DNA of 64,000 bases from Aphrophora alni (taxonomy: Eukaryota > Arthropoda > Insecta > Hemiptera > Aphrophoridae): NCBI GenBank assembly GCA_963513935.1, contig OY740771.1, forward strand, positions 17,529,349 through 17,593,348, in the 5' to 3' direction. Made by a program: the position numbers and the translations under genes. Positions 49,263-60,733 of this stretch are shown piece by piece. Below the pieces are notes generated by a model that saw only the letters and a list, made by a program, of their open reading frames with translations, did no database searches and was not told the origin of the DNA. How positions within the stretch are numbered: the stretch's first letter is position 1; the number at the start of each line of letters is the position of its first letter.

Positions 49263-50020
49263 ACATGGAATTCTATCAAGTACCGTCGGTCATCAGTATA
49301 AAAAATAACAATTATTATTATGAAAAATAGTAAACGATGTTTCGTGAGTATAAGTCAACTCACGTAATAAGTGATACATTTAGAACATGAGAAAGTTTTT
49401 AAACTAAAAATAGCGTAAGGCCATGTTGGAAATTAAAACTAAAATGAAAATCCGTGGTGAATTTTATTCCCCACCGTGTACCCTGCACTTCAGGCCTAGC
49501 CTTCTCTTCGGGCAAAGTTTTCATGCGGGTTGCGGAATATTCGATTGCAGGCGTCTACGACCATTTCTAGAGATTTTTTCATCCCCCATTCTCGAGCGCG
49601 CACAGTAGCCATACCAGATCGGACGAGTTAAATATTCAGAGTAGCCTATCGACCGCTTGTGAGACTGGATGTGAAGACGAACTTTGAAATGTTCCTACTC
49701 TGAACGTTTATGTTCGTTCAGATAATATTCCCTTTCGTTCACCCCACAAAATAATAGTACACTAGGTCCTTTTGGGACGGGTCAGTTGGCCAAGGGTTTT
49801 TGGCGGTGCTTCGAATAATTTCCAAAGTAATGATTTGAAATTTGGTTTTCGGCCATTTTGGATAAATCAACTACAATGAGAGTCATTTCTCTTTAACTTA
49901 ATTATCATTCAATAACTCTATTTATTATGTAAATTACGGTATGTTTGTTTTAAATTTCCCATCGGTGTTGGCTGACTGGGCTGTTAAAATTGCGTTATCC
50001 CAGGTTTAGACCGATACTCG

Positions 50021-50037
50021 CCCCCCCCCCCCCCCCC
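50021..50037. repeat. Poly-C tract, 17 bp
   Basis: Uninterrupted C run. The position equivalent in block B (about 54,795) has no such tract. Confidence 0.95.
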
Positions 50038-51469
50038 GAACCGATCACTAGAAGATTTTAAACCTTCAACTCACCCTACTACAACTTAAAATCTAAATTG
50101 CAGTGGAACGCAGAACGATTTTTTTTTGCAGTGTCGTCAGTGAAAGGTAAATAGCCTGTTATTAAAAAATCTCTTAACTTATTACATTTGTATACATTTT
50201 AAAAAATGTCGGCCCTAGAATAAAGCCATGTGGCATACCGCATAAAAATACCAGATCTGTTTTTATTTCACATTTTCTCATTTTTTTCTATTTTTTTTAA
50301 ATCCGTCCCAAATTATGTTTAAATTGGAGTATAGTTTGGATAGGTTAGACTGTGAGGAATATTCTAAATGGTCGGGAGTCGTTTTACAAGACTACTGAGC
50401 GCGGATACGTAAAGTACCGACAGATGACAGACATAAAATAGAAGAAACTATTTCTTATTTGTTTTATTGTGGAATCTGTAGAGTCTCTTCAAAGTAGTAT
50501 TCTTTTTTCCTGGCAATTCAAGAAGTTTGTGTACAAAATACCATTGTGCTTGTTCAATCGTACCTCTACGTCATCTACGAACAAGATAAAAGTATGTTTT
50601 TAAAAGTGTTCGTATATCTAAACATCAATCAATCCCTAAAATGGCAATACTTAAAAAAAAAAAATTAAAAGAGAGATCCTTCATATTTTATACAACAGAG
50701 CATTAGTTAGCTCAAAGGAAAGCTCATGTTTACATTAGGAGATGAGAAACTTTCATCAGTTCCCTTCATAAATTAATTAGTCCAAGCAATTAATTTTTCT
50801 GAATAAAATGTTTTATTAAGGTGTACTCGTTCATTTAATTAAGATCTTACTTTCCATGTCTCACAAAGCACGTTCATTTTATATCTTTTTATTTGTGTCT
50901 ACAATTAGAAATGTTTTGAATTTAGAGTTATACAATTAATTATTTACGTGAGCATAAAAATACTTACTAACAAATCATGTCTTGTAACTTTTAGCCTACT
51001 CATAGTGGGAAATTTGTCCTTCAAAATATTTATTAATTCTTCAATACAAATAGACAACAAAGTAAGATACTTGAACCTTATTGATTGGCGATGAACAAGG
51101 AGACGTTTTATAAGACTAGGACAATTCAAACATAAGAATAAAACTTTTATTATTTTCTTTTTACTTTTATCTTTTCAAAGGATAGGTTTTCTATCGATTA
51201 ATTAATTCAAAACTTATTTTGGTTAAATTTATTAATTAAATATAATTTAGCAGTAATTTTGAATGATGCTTTTCATCTTGTGCTTACTGGAAGACTAAAA
51301 CAAATTCGTTTTGTTTTTAACAAAAGGACATAATATATACAATACACTCAATGTATTGACCAAAAAATCAATCCATTCAGTTAACTGTATACAATCAAGT
51401 TTGTAGGACGTGTACAGATCCATAAACAGATTTTTTTTACATTGTTATTCAAGTGTGCCATTTTATATA

Positions 51470-52485
51470 CAGGGTGATATGGAAACGGCTTTATATTGCA
51501 TAACTGATATGTTCTTGGAAACAGAAACAAATACTTGGTTACAAAATTACACTCTTTTGTAGATTTTAAATTTTTTCCCACCATCTTGGAAGCGCCATAT
51601 TGAATCAAACTTTATATTTTATATAGGACATATGAGACATGATTTTCATATAAATCAATACAAAAAATCAGTTTTTCGAAGTTAGTAACGGAAAAATGAC
51701 GTAAGTAATAAAACGGGGTAAAATGAGCTTTCAAAACTTTTCTGTTGTGTTATTAATAAAGAATGCATCTTATAACGAACCTGAAAAATGATAAACAATT
51801 GGTACTTGATATTAGGGTTAAATGAATATGTACTGTTGTAACGTAATACAAACAGCTGATGTAAAATAGGCCAACTTTCATACACGGATAGTATTTGAGG
51901 TTAGCGCATTGACAATCTGTAGAAAAGAAGCACTTTGAACATTTATTGTAGAATATATGCTTTAACAATTTATTTTATTAGTAATATATGATCGAAAATA
52001 TGATTTAAATGTTAAAATAAATATCGTGATATTGACAGTGAATAATAACAGTTAATATTTAATTTGAAGTTGTGTTGTTAATTATTAGTTATTTTTTATT
52101 ATTACCTAATTAAAACTATTTAAAGTTCGTTATGGAATTTTTTCTATAGGAAAACTATAAATAAAAAGTTTTGACCGCACATTTTACCCCTTTGATTGTT
52201 AACACGATTTGTCCGTAATTGAAACTTTGAATGGTTATAACTCAAAAATAAAGGTATTTATCAAACATCTGCTTTCGCCATCGTTTTCCTTGTAAAATTT
52301 TACATGAAAATCATGTATCAAATGTCCAGTTTCATAAAAAAAAAAAAAAGAAAAAAAGAAGTTTGATTAAATATGACTGAAAAAATTTCTAACCAACAAG
52401 AAAGTATAATTTTTTAAACTATGTAGATCCACATTTGTTTTTGACTTCAAGTACCTCTCAGTTTCCATTTATTAAAATCACCCTG
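51470..52485. mobile_element. Long-TIR DNA element, non-coding
   Basis: It begins CAGGGTGATAT and ends with the complement of CAGGGTGATTT. The arms are imperfect inverted repeats over about 260 bp. Shared inward landmarks are AAATTTTTTC, ATATT(G/T)AATCAAACTT, GGACAT.TGA.ACATGATTTTCAT and GGGGTAAAATG with TTCAAAACTTTT. TA precedes the left end; CA follows the right end, so a TA duplication would need one mutation. The 450-bp centre has no transposase. CAGGGTG termini are shared with the mariner-derived MITE at 26.8 kb, but the internal sequence is unrelated. Confidence 0.6.
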
Positions 52486-52684
52486 CATTGGTCTCTACGT
52501 TGTATAATGTGTTTAAGTGTTCAGATAATAATTGTTTTGTGACAATGAGCAAGTGTAATGGTGTTTCTTAAGACGAATCAACTGTAGCTTCAATGAATAA
52601 AAGGTTTTAGCTAGTGTTATAAATAGACAAGGTAAACAATAGTATGTATTAGCCTATATGTATATTTATAATAAATATACTTTG

Positions 52685-52835
52685 CACTCTCTCTAACCCT
52701 CAGGGGCTTATTATAGTGAGTACAAACATGGAAACCCCTACCTGGATCTACACCGATTTCTTATGGTCTTGGGTTAAATCCCTCTGTTTCATTTTTCCTA
52801 TCTGTTCTCGGATGAGCAATTCATATTCTATTTCA
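52685..52835 (-). repeat. V-family dispersed repeat, copy 7
   Basis: Minus strand: CAGATAGGAAAAATGAAACA, GAGGGATTTAACCCAAGACC, TAGATCCAGGTAGGGGTTTC and TACTCACTATAATAAGCCCC. Its end matches copy 6 closely. Confidence 0.6.
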
Positions 52836-52863
52836 AACTTGACGTAATTATAGAATTCGAAGG

Positions 52864-52864
<1 letters not shown>

Positions 52865-52918
<54 letters not shown>
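52865..52918. repeat. (TA)n microsatellite
   Basis: Fifty-four bases of TA between V copy 7 and X copy 3. Confidence 0.97.
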
Positions 52919-52920
<2 letters not shown>

Positions 52921-52964
52921 AGGCGCTTTTGACCAAGAGGTTTTCGGCTATAAGCTACAAAAAA

Positions 52965-53420
52965 ATAAATCATTATGTTAGACATTCCTTTCGCACGCAA
53001 TTTTTGAAAGTGACAAGACGACTTTGTTATTGTTTTACAGTAATTAATCTAGTTCATTAATCAACACCATACGAACAATTTAGTGCTTTGGAATTCCTGA
53101 ATCATTAGTATTGTTGGATAAAAGAAATAATGTGACAGAAGATACTTCATCAGTTAAAACAAAAATCAGAACACGCACATGTCACTCTTCCTATAGCCAC
53201 AATAAAATAAAATTTGTGGAATTACAAAAGAACCTAATCATTATTAAATTCAATACAGGACACGTTTAATCCTGACTGATATATTAGGACAACTTTAGCT
53301 CCAGGCAATAAATATTTAATTAAAAGTTGTAAATGATTATCTGTAGATTTAATGACAGTAAATTTGTCGTTCATACGTCTTTGCGAGAAAACTGTTAGTT
53401 TTCCCGTCGGATTAAAATGA
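52965..53420 (+). repeat. X-family repeat, copy 3
   Basis: TTTACAGTAATTAATCTAGT, GGAATTCCTGAATCATTAGT, ATACTTCATCAGTTAAAACA, ACACGCACATGTCACTC, then TTTAATCCTGACTGATATAT and ATTTAATTAAAAGTTGTAAA. The last two blocks are shared with copy 5, so X is at least 400 bp long. Confidence 0.7.
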
Positions 53421-56110
53421 GTATTCTAACACCAGTGGTTTTTAATACTAGGTGAGAGCAAACATCATACTACTAGCTATAACGAACAAGTGAAAATAGA
53501 TTTGGGAGAGGAACAAAGAAACAAATATTATTTCCTAAACAAAATGTAAAATTGCAAATATTCAAAACAAAAAAATATTTATTATGGTCTAAAAGTTTTG
53601 ATAACAATGGATTGTTAATGTTATTCACATACTTTATATTGAGATTCGCTAATAATTATGCATATAAAAACAAATACAAAACGTTTCAAGGGTATATGGC
53701 AGCTTCTGTTATTGAGTAATAAAACTAAACCTAATAAAAGTGAAAAACAACAAAATTGAATGTAAAAGCTTAAGGCCATGTTGGAATCTAAATCTAAAAC
53801 GAGGCCTGAGCAGTCAAATTAACAACAAAAAACCATTCTTTAAATGTCTTAATCATCTGCTGTAGTTAAATGTAGCCAAACCTTCATAGCATTGAACGAC
53901 ATGAGAAGGTTCTTGGTATATTACAGTTCACATTCAAGATGGTTTTTTTTTAATCCACAAACTGAAGATGACCATCATTGAAACATCTTCTTGTAACAAA
54001 TAAATAGTTACGCAGAAAATGTTATACTATCTTTGTTATTCATTGAAGTTTTCACAAGTGCCAACCTGTTTCTAAAAATGTATTCTCATAACATTGTTCG
54101 TGTTTTTAAAGCGCTCCTCCCTAATTAATTATAACATCTAAATATTTTAAATTGTCAAATAACTAATTATTAAACACTTTTGAAGACAAGCATCCATAAT
54201 GATAGTCATCAATTATTAGAAACTCTGAGCAGGAATGTAACTTTGTAAGGTTATATATAATAAACTTTGTTATTTTCTAGCTAAGTACTAAAAGACTTCT
54301 GCTAACCAGCATTTGATTTTATTTTAATCCTTGTGGTATTTTCTACACGACCGTTTCCTTCTTCAATCCCGGGTGTTGTAGATCTTGGGGTTCCTTGACA
54401 TTGCGGGTTGCCGCATAGCAGTTTACAGATTACTGTATTATAATACAAGTCTGTTTAGCCTCCCCCCACCCCGCTAGTTGCCATGCGCCGAAGTGGTTCA
54501 TCAAAGACCACAGTTATAGTACAGAAGCCAACGAGATCGGATCAGCGCACACCTCCATCCATAAGTATCTAGATTAGTTTTTTATATGTTATTTGCTCTG
54601 TTATATTCCACCCAAATATTGGCACACTAGGCCGGATTAGGGTGGGTCTTTGGCCCAGGATCTAATAGTTGTAATAATATATAATAACTACAGTTTAATT
54701 TAATAATAATAATAATAATTTAGTATGTAAACTCTAATCAATGCTGGCTGACTGAGTCTGTCGAATTGCATAATTCCCAGTCCATGCTGACACACACTGT
54801 TTCCAGGTCCCATTCAAAAGATCCACGACCTACCCTCATGCACAGACTTAAACCCAACCAATCACTAAAACTTTCACGTGTGTTAACTGATCCTAAACAC
54901 TCCGCTACGCACCGCATCTTCTTAAATTTGAAATTGCAATTGGAAAACATTAGAATATATAGCCTATCACAGTATTGTAAGAAAAGGGCTAGCATTAAAA
55001 TATTCTGAATTTTTATAAATTAAAAATAATATCTGCCCTAGTACACATGGATACCGTACGACTACAATGGCTAGTAATAATATTGCATACAGTATCCTCA
55101 AGGTAAGAATGGGTCTGGGGTGGAGAGGAAAAGAGAGGCCTCCCATACTTAGTTTGTTGCGTTTGCTTTCGGCGGTAAAACTCCAATAAAAAGAAAATAT
55201 AGACCTCAAATGCTTCTGTGTAAACGCCTACTCTACTTTCGTTTCTTTTATCGGTGTCAATAAGATTAAAACGTTTACAAAATTAATCTTTTAAGAATTA
55301 AATGTAGCTAAGCAGTAATTTGGGTACCTAGTTTTCTTAGAATGGGTTGTACCGTCAAGTCAGTTTAGGGAAGCAACTAGAAAGGAGGACACGCCCATTA
55401 CACCAGACACACTCTTAGTATGAGGGTACTGTACTTTCTACATTGTTTTCTGTTTTGAAATGTGATCAGTATTGCGTAACTCCTTTGCTCAGACTAGGTT
55501 TAATGGAAGAAAAGTCTCTCTGGAATATCCCATAGAGTAACCCTAACGTAAAGTCTTGGATTACGGTAGCCAGACTTCTAGAAAGGAAAAACAAAATGTT
55601 TAGTAGACATTTTGTCAAAGATTTTAATGAACAGAAAAATCGATGACCCTGTTTCGGATCTGCTCTACTTAGGGACAATTCTCTTAACCGTCCTATGTTT
55701 CTCCATGGCTGTCCTGGAGCTTTCAGTAAAACATCCAATGTGCTGTGGAATTGTACCTCCACTCTCTCTAATACAACAAACAATCCATTAACTAACATAA
55801 CCAAGTCTCGTAATAAACTAACTCTGAAAAATCCACCTTTACATTTCAGTCACAATAGGATCTTAGTTAGCTCAAAGCAATGTCAGATTTACATTAGGAG
55901 ATGAGAGACTTTTATCACCTGCTTTTATAAATCCATTAGTGTAAAGAATTAATTTTGTCTGGATAAAACCAATTTTGTTTAATGAATGAATACTCATCCA
56001 TTTAATTAAGAACTTACTTTCACGTTGACTTTGAGAATAAAGCATGTTGATATTTATATCTCTATATTTCTGTCTACAATTTTGAAGTTTTGAAATTAAA
56101 ATTGTTGTTT
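52965..56110 (+). repeat. Segmental duplication, block B
   Basis: Colinear partner of block A: X copy 3; TAATTATGCATATAAAAAC at 53,651; AAGGCCATGTTGGAATC at 53,773; CACACTAGGCC with GGGTCTTTGGCCCAGG at 54,624-54,660; ATGCTGGCTGACTGAGTCTG at 54,741; TTAGTTAGCTCAAAGCAATG and CATTTAATTAAGAACTTACT at 55,863-56,020. It is longer than block A because of extra DNA near 53,900-54,600 and 54,800-55,860. The 112-residue minus-strand frame at 55,466-55,804 lies in that extra part and matches no family I know. Confidence 0.6.
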
Positions 56111-56343
56111 TGAAGACTTGAAAATAAAAACACATATCACTCATATACACTCAAATCAGACACTTAGATTTACTTATATACTGGTGATCATCATGGAGTA
56201 AGTACATGAATTCAAGGGGTTTAACTTCAAATGCAACTACAGAGTGCAATCCAGACTTTTGTCGTAATATATGGTAAAAACTTTTGTTTTAACATGTGAC
56301 GTATTTTTGTTGTGTTTTTATACATAGTAACGAAGCTGATGGG

Positions 56344-56386
56344 AAAATCTGATGATGACAATTTCGTTGTCGAATAGGGTAATTTT
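56344..56386 (+). ncRNA. Hammerhead ribozyme motif, type I topology
   Basis: The core is CTGATGA (56,349-56,355) and GAA (56,372-56,374). Stem II is GACAA/TTGTC with loop TTTCG, five perfect pairs. Stem I is AAAAT (56,344-56,348) with ATTTT (56,382-56,386), five perfect pairs exactly flanking the core. The 7-nt stem III segment TAGGGTA resembles the tiny palindromic stem III (ACGCGTA-like) of retroelement hammerheads, but the A expected after GAA is T, so stem III is damaged. No reverse transcriptase or GIY-YIG sequence was seen nearby. Confidence 0.5.
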
Positions 56387-57109
56387 AAGTTCAAAGTAGG
56401 TTTGTATACAGACCGGAAAAAAAATCATGTAGAGAGAGAGATATCATTCATAATGCATTCCTGGTGGAATGCAATTATCTTGGTGTTATATCTCTATCTT
56501 TCACACTATTCATTACTGAAAATGTGGAATACCTACTGCAAGACCAAACGATTTTTAAAAATAATAAAAACAACGTTTATAGCACGTAAGACAACTATTA
56601 GACTTTCTACTTCGGGAGAAATCGATTGGGAGAGTCGAGAATTCTAATATATCGAAATGACCCTGACCGCGGCTTTATATTGTAGGCTACAACAAAATCG
56701 TTACAGCTGATTTTGAGAATATTATTAGCGTATTGAGGGGCAATAATGTTATAAAGCAATACTGACTTAGAGATTTTCGTCTTGTTATAACAAGGACACA
56801 ACAATTTTTGTGGGCACAGGGGACCTCATGACGGTTATATCCGCAAAAACTTGACACTTAACTTTTTCTATACTAGGGCTGTGTAAACAGCTAACCAGTG
56901 GCAAATAGTATTTATATGGATGTCTGTGAAAAAAATTTTGTCAGAATAAATTGTGTTTCATAAATTCAGTTCAGATTTTGCTACAGATAAAAATAATGTA
57001 TAAATTCAAGATAAGGACTGTTTAAAAATAACAGGAAAACATTGTGTCGTCGTTATTAAATCTATCAATAAATATACTTTTTTAGTTTCGCGATAACAAT
57101 TATTTTGTT

Positions 57110-57300
57110 AACACATTACTTACAAGCAAGGAAGTAATTTGAAAGAGAAAAGAGGACTTTGTTAGATGTTTACAATAATTAATCTTGTCAACGACATTCA
57201 ACCACACGAACAATTCATTGCGTTGGAATTCCTGGATCATTAGTTAATGTTGAATAAATAAAGAATAAAACAGAAGGTGTTTCATCAGTCAAAACGATAT
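57110..57300 (+). repeat. X-family repeat, copy 4
   Basis: CATTACTTACAAGCAAGGAA, GTTTACAATAATTAATCTTG, GGAATTCCTGGATCATTAGT, TAATGTTGAATAAATAAAGA and TTTCATCAGTCAAAACGA. The 3' half of the family is missing here. Confidence 0.7.
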
Positions 57301-57579
57301 TATTGATGTTCACGATATTTATACCGTAGAAGGAATATGAACTTTGTTAAAAGTTTTTTAAAAACCATTAAATTTTAGAAAATTATTATAATTTTATTTA
57401 ATAAGTCATTTAATTGTTTTATAAGTCAAACAAAAAATACTGTGTGCGGAACTAGATACAGAGCGCTAATTCAAAATAAATCAAAAGTAGATTTTCTGAA
57501 GTTCTTGAGATTTATGACATATATTTAACGTTGAATTCAAGATTACCATTAAACACATGATTACAATACTGAATTATTC

Positions 57580-57581
<2 letters not shown>

Positions 57582-57626
<45 letters not shown>
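57582..57626. repeat. (TA)n microsatellite
   Basis: Forty-five bases of TA ending just outside the mariner-type left terminus at 57,631. Confidence 0.97.
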
Positions 57627-57628
<2 letters not shown>

Positions 57629-57630
57629 TA

Positions 57631-59242
57631 CAGTGGGTCCCACGAAGAAGAACAAGTTTTTGATTTTCTATTAATTGCTTATTCCCTAACCGATTCTGTT
57701 GTAACTGTATACATTTGTTTAATAAAGTTACCTAAAATGTTGTGTGAAAATTTCAACACCCTATTGTTTATAGAAATAAAATGGCGACAACACAAAAAAC
57801 ATCTTCTATGGCTCTATACTTAATTGTGGAACAGCTGTGCGATATAAATTCCACAACATTTACATTAAAAAGAAAGTTATAAAATACTTTTTTGAGTAAA
57901 ATTTTGTCCTTTGTAGTTGAAAAATGGCTTTACAGTTGAGCAAAAAGTAAAGTCTTGTGCAATTGTTTTTAAAGTTGCAGAATGAATTAGTCAATTCCAG
58001 GTTGTCTTCCCAGGTATTAATCCACCAAACACTCAATCAATAATTATGTGGAAAGATTTGTTGTTGGAAACGGAAAGCGTAGTGAAAAAGTACACTCGAT
58101 CTCCTTATAAAGGAAGAGAAGAACTTGAATGCGCTTTATTACTCCGGTCTCCAGGCAAACCAAAATCACTTAGAAATGTAGAGCTTCAAACTGGAGTTTC
58201 GAAAACTTAACTGCAGAGAATCGTAAAAAAACCAAATTAATTTTCACAAAAGTAACATAATCCATAACTTGAAGATTATCCGAATAGAATTGTAGAGGTG
58301 TTCTTGCATCATTGAGTTTTTTAATTATGATCCTGATCGTCATAGTCTTATCATTTTCTCAGACGAATCGACATTCTACTGCAATTGTATATAACTCTAA
58401 TAATTATAACACCCATAATCCTCACGTTGTTCATCATAAACTTTTTAAATCAAAAGGAATTACTCTCTGGGAAGCTGTAACTGGTAATGGCGTCCAGACA
58501 TTTCAGACAGAATCATAACAAGAAATATTTATGAACACGTTTTAAATCAACATGTACTGCCCCATTTTACGGTTCTAGAGTTAAAGCAAATTATTATTCA
58601 ACAAGATGATGCTTCACCTCACTATCAAAATTCAGTCAAACGATTACTAAAAAACAATCTTCAATGAGGTGGGATTGGTCGTGGACGACAGTTTTTAGGA
58701 TGGCCACACCTTTCTCCTGATTTAACTCCGAGTGACTTTTATTTTTGTGACAATTTAAAGGAACACCCATAGTACACCCATAGCTTCAACAATGGTGAGG
58801 ATTTTAAGAGCGTTGTCGAAGAGGAACTTCTTCGGATCTCACAAAATTACTTTACAAGAGCGTCCGAGTAATTTGTTAGGCGTTGTTATCATTGTAACGC
58901 TGTGAATGGGTTTCAGTTTCAATTAACTTTTTACCTCATTTTCATTGGTCTTTAAAACAAATAATCAGTTTTTATATTGTTTTAAAAGAAAAATGTGTTT
59001 GTATCAAATAAGGTTTTATAGGAATAAAAGTTTTTTCCTAACGTAACAAAAGCGGAACTTTATTTTAACAGTTTTTTTTGTGTTGTGGCCATTTTGTTTC
59101 TATAAACACTAGTGTGTTGAAATTTTCACCCATCATTTTATGTAAATTTAATAAAGAGCATGTAAAGTTTCAACAGATTCTTTTGAGGAATAATCCAATT
59201 AATAGGAAAACAGGAACTTGTACCTCTTCGTGGGACAGACTG
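57631..59242 (+). mobile_element. Tc1/mariner-superfamily element with 170-bp TIRs
   Basis: The left end CAGTGGGTCCCACGAAGA and the complement of the right end (CAGTCTGTCCCACGAAGA) begin long inverted repeats, 57,631-57,800 and 59,071-59,242, at roughly 80 percent identity by eye. Both end near GGC(G/C)ACAACACAAAAAA. TA flanks both termini (57,629-57,630 and 59,243-59,244). The element is 1,612 bp and carries a transposase pseudogene. Its right end abuts X copy 5 directly, so it inserted at a TA next to or inside an X-family unit and is younger than that unit. A solo right end of the same family is at 39,661-39,975. Confidence 0.85.
57924..58930 (+). pseudogene. Transposase, Tc1/mariner superfamily, decayed
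   Basis: The N-terminal part reads TVEQKV..., then NPPNTQSIIMWKDLLLETES with a following VVKKYTRSP, and LLRSPGKPKSLRNVELQTGV with SKT. This is the helix-turn-helix DNA-binding layout of this superfamily. The catalytic part keeps IFSDESTF (first Asp), then HNPHVVHHKLFKSKGITLWE, IIQQDDASPHYQNSVKRLL (second Asp), GGIGRGRQFLGWPHLSPDLT and PSDFYF (third Asp). About 42 residues separate the second and third Asp, longer than the 34 of classical mariner and closer to the rosa-like DD41D group. A frameshift just after the start ATG (57,924) and several stops show it is inactive. The C-terminus (VVEEELLRIS...RCYHCNAVNG) is also readable. Confidence 0.85.
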
Positions 59243-59245
59243 TAC

Positions 59246-59640
59246 TTACTCACATGCAAATAATTTGAAATCGAAAACACGACTTTGTCAAGTGTTTACA
59301 GTAATTTATCTTGTAAAGGACGTTGAAGCATTTCAAAAGTACATTAATGAATAAATAAAGAATGTTAAAGTGATTCATTAGTCAAAACAAAATTAAGGAC
59401 ACGCACGTGTCACACATAGTATCGGAACAATAAATTAACATTTGTAGAATTATTGAACATATTTATCATCATTAAATTAAAAACAGGATACAATTAATCC
59501 TGGCAGATTTATCTGGACAACAATAGCTGACGGCAATCGATATTTAATTAAAAGTTGTGAAGATTATCTGTAGATTTATCGTCAATAATAATTTGTTATT
59601 TGTACTTCTTTGTGAGAAAAAGGTTAGTTTAAAAATTTAT
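59246..59640 (+). repeat. X-family repeat, copy 5
   Basis: ATAATTTGAAATCGAAAACA, GTTTACAGTAATTTATCTTG, ATGAATAAATAAAGAATGTT, ACACGCACGTGTCACACATA, then TTAATCCTGGCAGATTTATC and ATATTTAATTAAAAGTTGTG. It starts at the mariner right flank and is otherwise nearly full length. Confidence 0.7.
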
Positions 59641-60295
59641 GTTATTCTTTATTAGATTAAAATTAGGAAATTACCCCCAGAGGGTTCATATGCAAATAAC
59701 GATTATCCTAAATTTTTGTGGGACCATCCTCGTACTTACCCATCCCGATCATACAAGGGGAACCTACTTAAAGCTCAAAAGTTGTTTTCTTGAGCCATAT
59801 AGGAAACTTTTATTTGTATTCAATGAAAAGGAAATGATACAGCAATGTATCTAACCCAGTAGGTTAGGTTTGTTTAAAATAGTTCTTACATTTTTTTTTG
59901 TAACCAGTAGTTGTATAGATACAGAGCACATATAGATATCATTCAAGAAAATACGTTTCTGGACCCAGTGGACCTCAAAACATTTTATCCATAGAATTTG
60001 TCCAAAATCGTTTTATTGATACATCAATGGATCTTACCCAGTAAATTGGGTGTGTTTAAAATATGTGTTACGTTGTTTTTTAGTAAGTGGTAGTTGCGTA
60101 TATGTTTGAGTTGTGGAGCACACATAGACATCATTCAAAAAGGACGTTTTTAACCCAGTGGACTTCAAAACAAATTTCCTATAAAACATTTCCAAAATCG
60201 TTTTTTGTATCCCTCTCATACGTCCCTCTATACTACGTAATCTAGTAAAGTGAAAACAACAAAATAAACCGTCTTGCCTGCACATCAGGTCTCCA
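59641..60295. other. AT-rich spacer with a short internal repeat
   Basis: ATCTAACCCAGTAGGTTAGG near 59,850 and ATCTTACCCAGTAAATTGGG near 60,030 begin two similar segments of about 150 bp (both contain CAGTGGACCTCAAAAC or CAGTGGACTTCAAAAC and CCAAAATCGTTTT). This is a local tandem duplication without coding content. Confidence 0.55.
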
Positions 60296-60733
60296 GCATT
60301 GAAATAAATCCTTTAATACAATCCAATAAATAAGTTAAAATACATATACAAAACACAAATAATTCCTTCAGTAGTAAGTCTGATAGTTCCTTTTATCTTA
60401 TAAACTATCCGCATTATATCGGTGACCCAGATTTCAACATCCCTAAAGTACTTGTTTTTAAATTATAACTAAACTTAAAACAGGTCACTTGAACTGCAGT
60501 GTTTTAGTATACAGCAAAATGGCTGTTTCATTCCCATCGCATTCCAAGTTCCCATTTACTCGCTGTGTCAATAGCTCAATGTTGATTCCTTTGCGTGCCA
60601 AGTTATATGGTAAATATACATTTCCAAATATATTACAAACTCTTGATTTTTGTTTTGTTTTACTTTTTTGGAAAGTTATTCAAATCCTTAATCTGTTTTG
60701 TACGTGATCGAGGGTTGAAATGGAGATGGTTTG
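60296..60733 (+). repeat. 430-bp direct repeat, copy 1 (possible LTR-element end)
   Basis: Almost identical to 61,941-62,375 in its 3' two thirds. It holds CCGCATTATATCGGTGACCC, where TCGGTGACCCAGA resembles the TGGTGACCC primer-binding-site start of some Ty3/gypsy-like elements. An ATG-containing CAAAATGGCTGTTTC lies about 90 bp later, where a leader and gag start would be. The encoded 72 residues (MAVSFPSHSKF...) do not resemble Gag. LTR origin is therefore only a suggestion. Confidence 0.7.

Larger units (their letters stand above)
48366..50950 (+). repeat. Segmental duplication, block A
   Basis: Five landmarks occur in the same order and orientation as in block B (52,965-56,110). These are X copy 2; an AATTATTATGCAAATAAAA string at 49,055; AAGGCCATGTTGGAA at 49,420; CACTAGGTCC with GGGTCAGTTGGCCAAGG at 49,759-49,797 and TTGGCTGACTGGGCTGTTAA at 49,967; and TTAGTTAGCTCAAAGGAAAG then CATTTAATTAAGATCTTACT at 50,703-50,850. 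The blocks are heavily diverged and differ in spacing by insertions. Confidence 0.6.

Noticed and set aside
53953..54000. CTGAAGATGACCATCATTGAAAC as a third hammerhead
   Set aside because: The core-like words are present, but stem II is only three pairs and stem I cannot form.
55466..55804. 112-residue minus-strand frame in block B
   Set aside because: No motif recognised, absent from block A, and no splice or promoter support.
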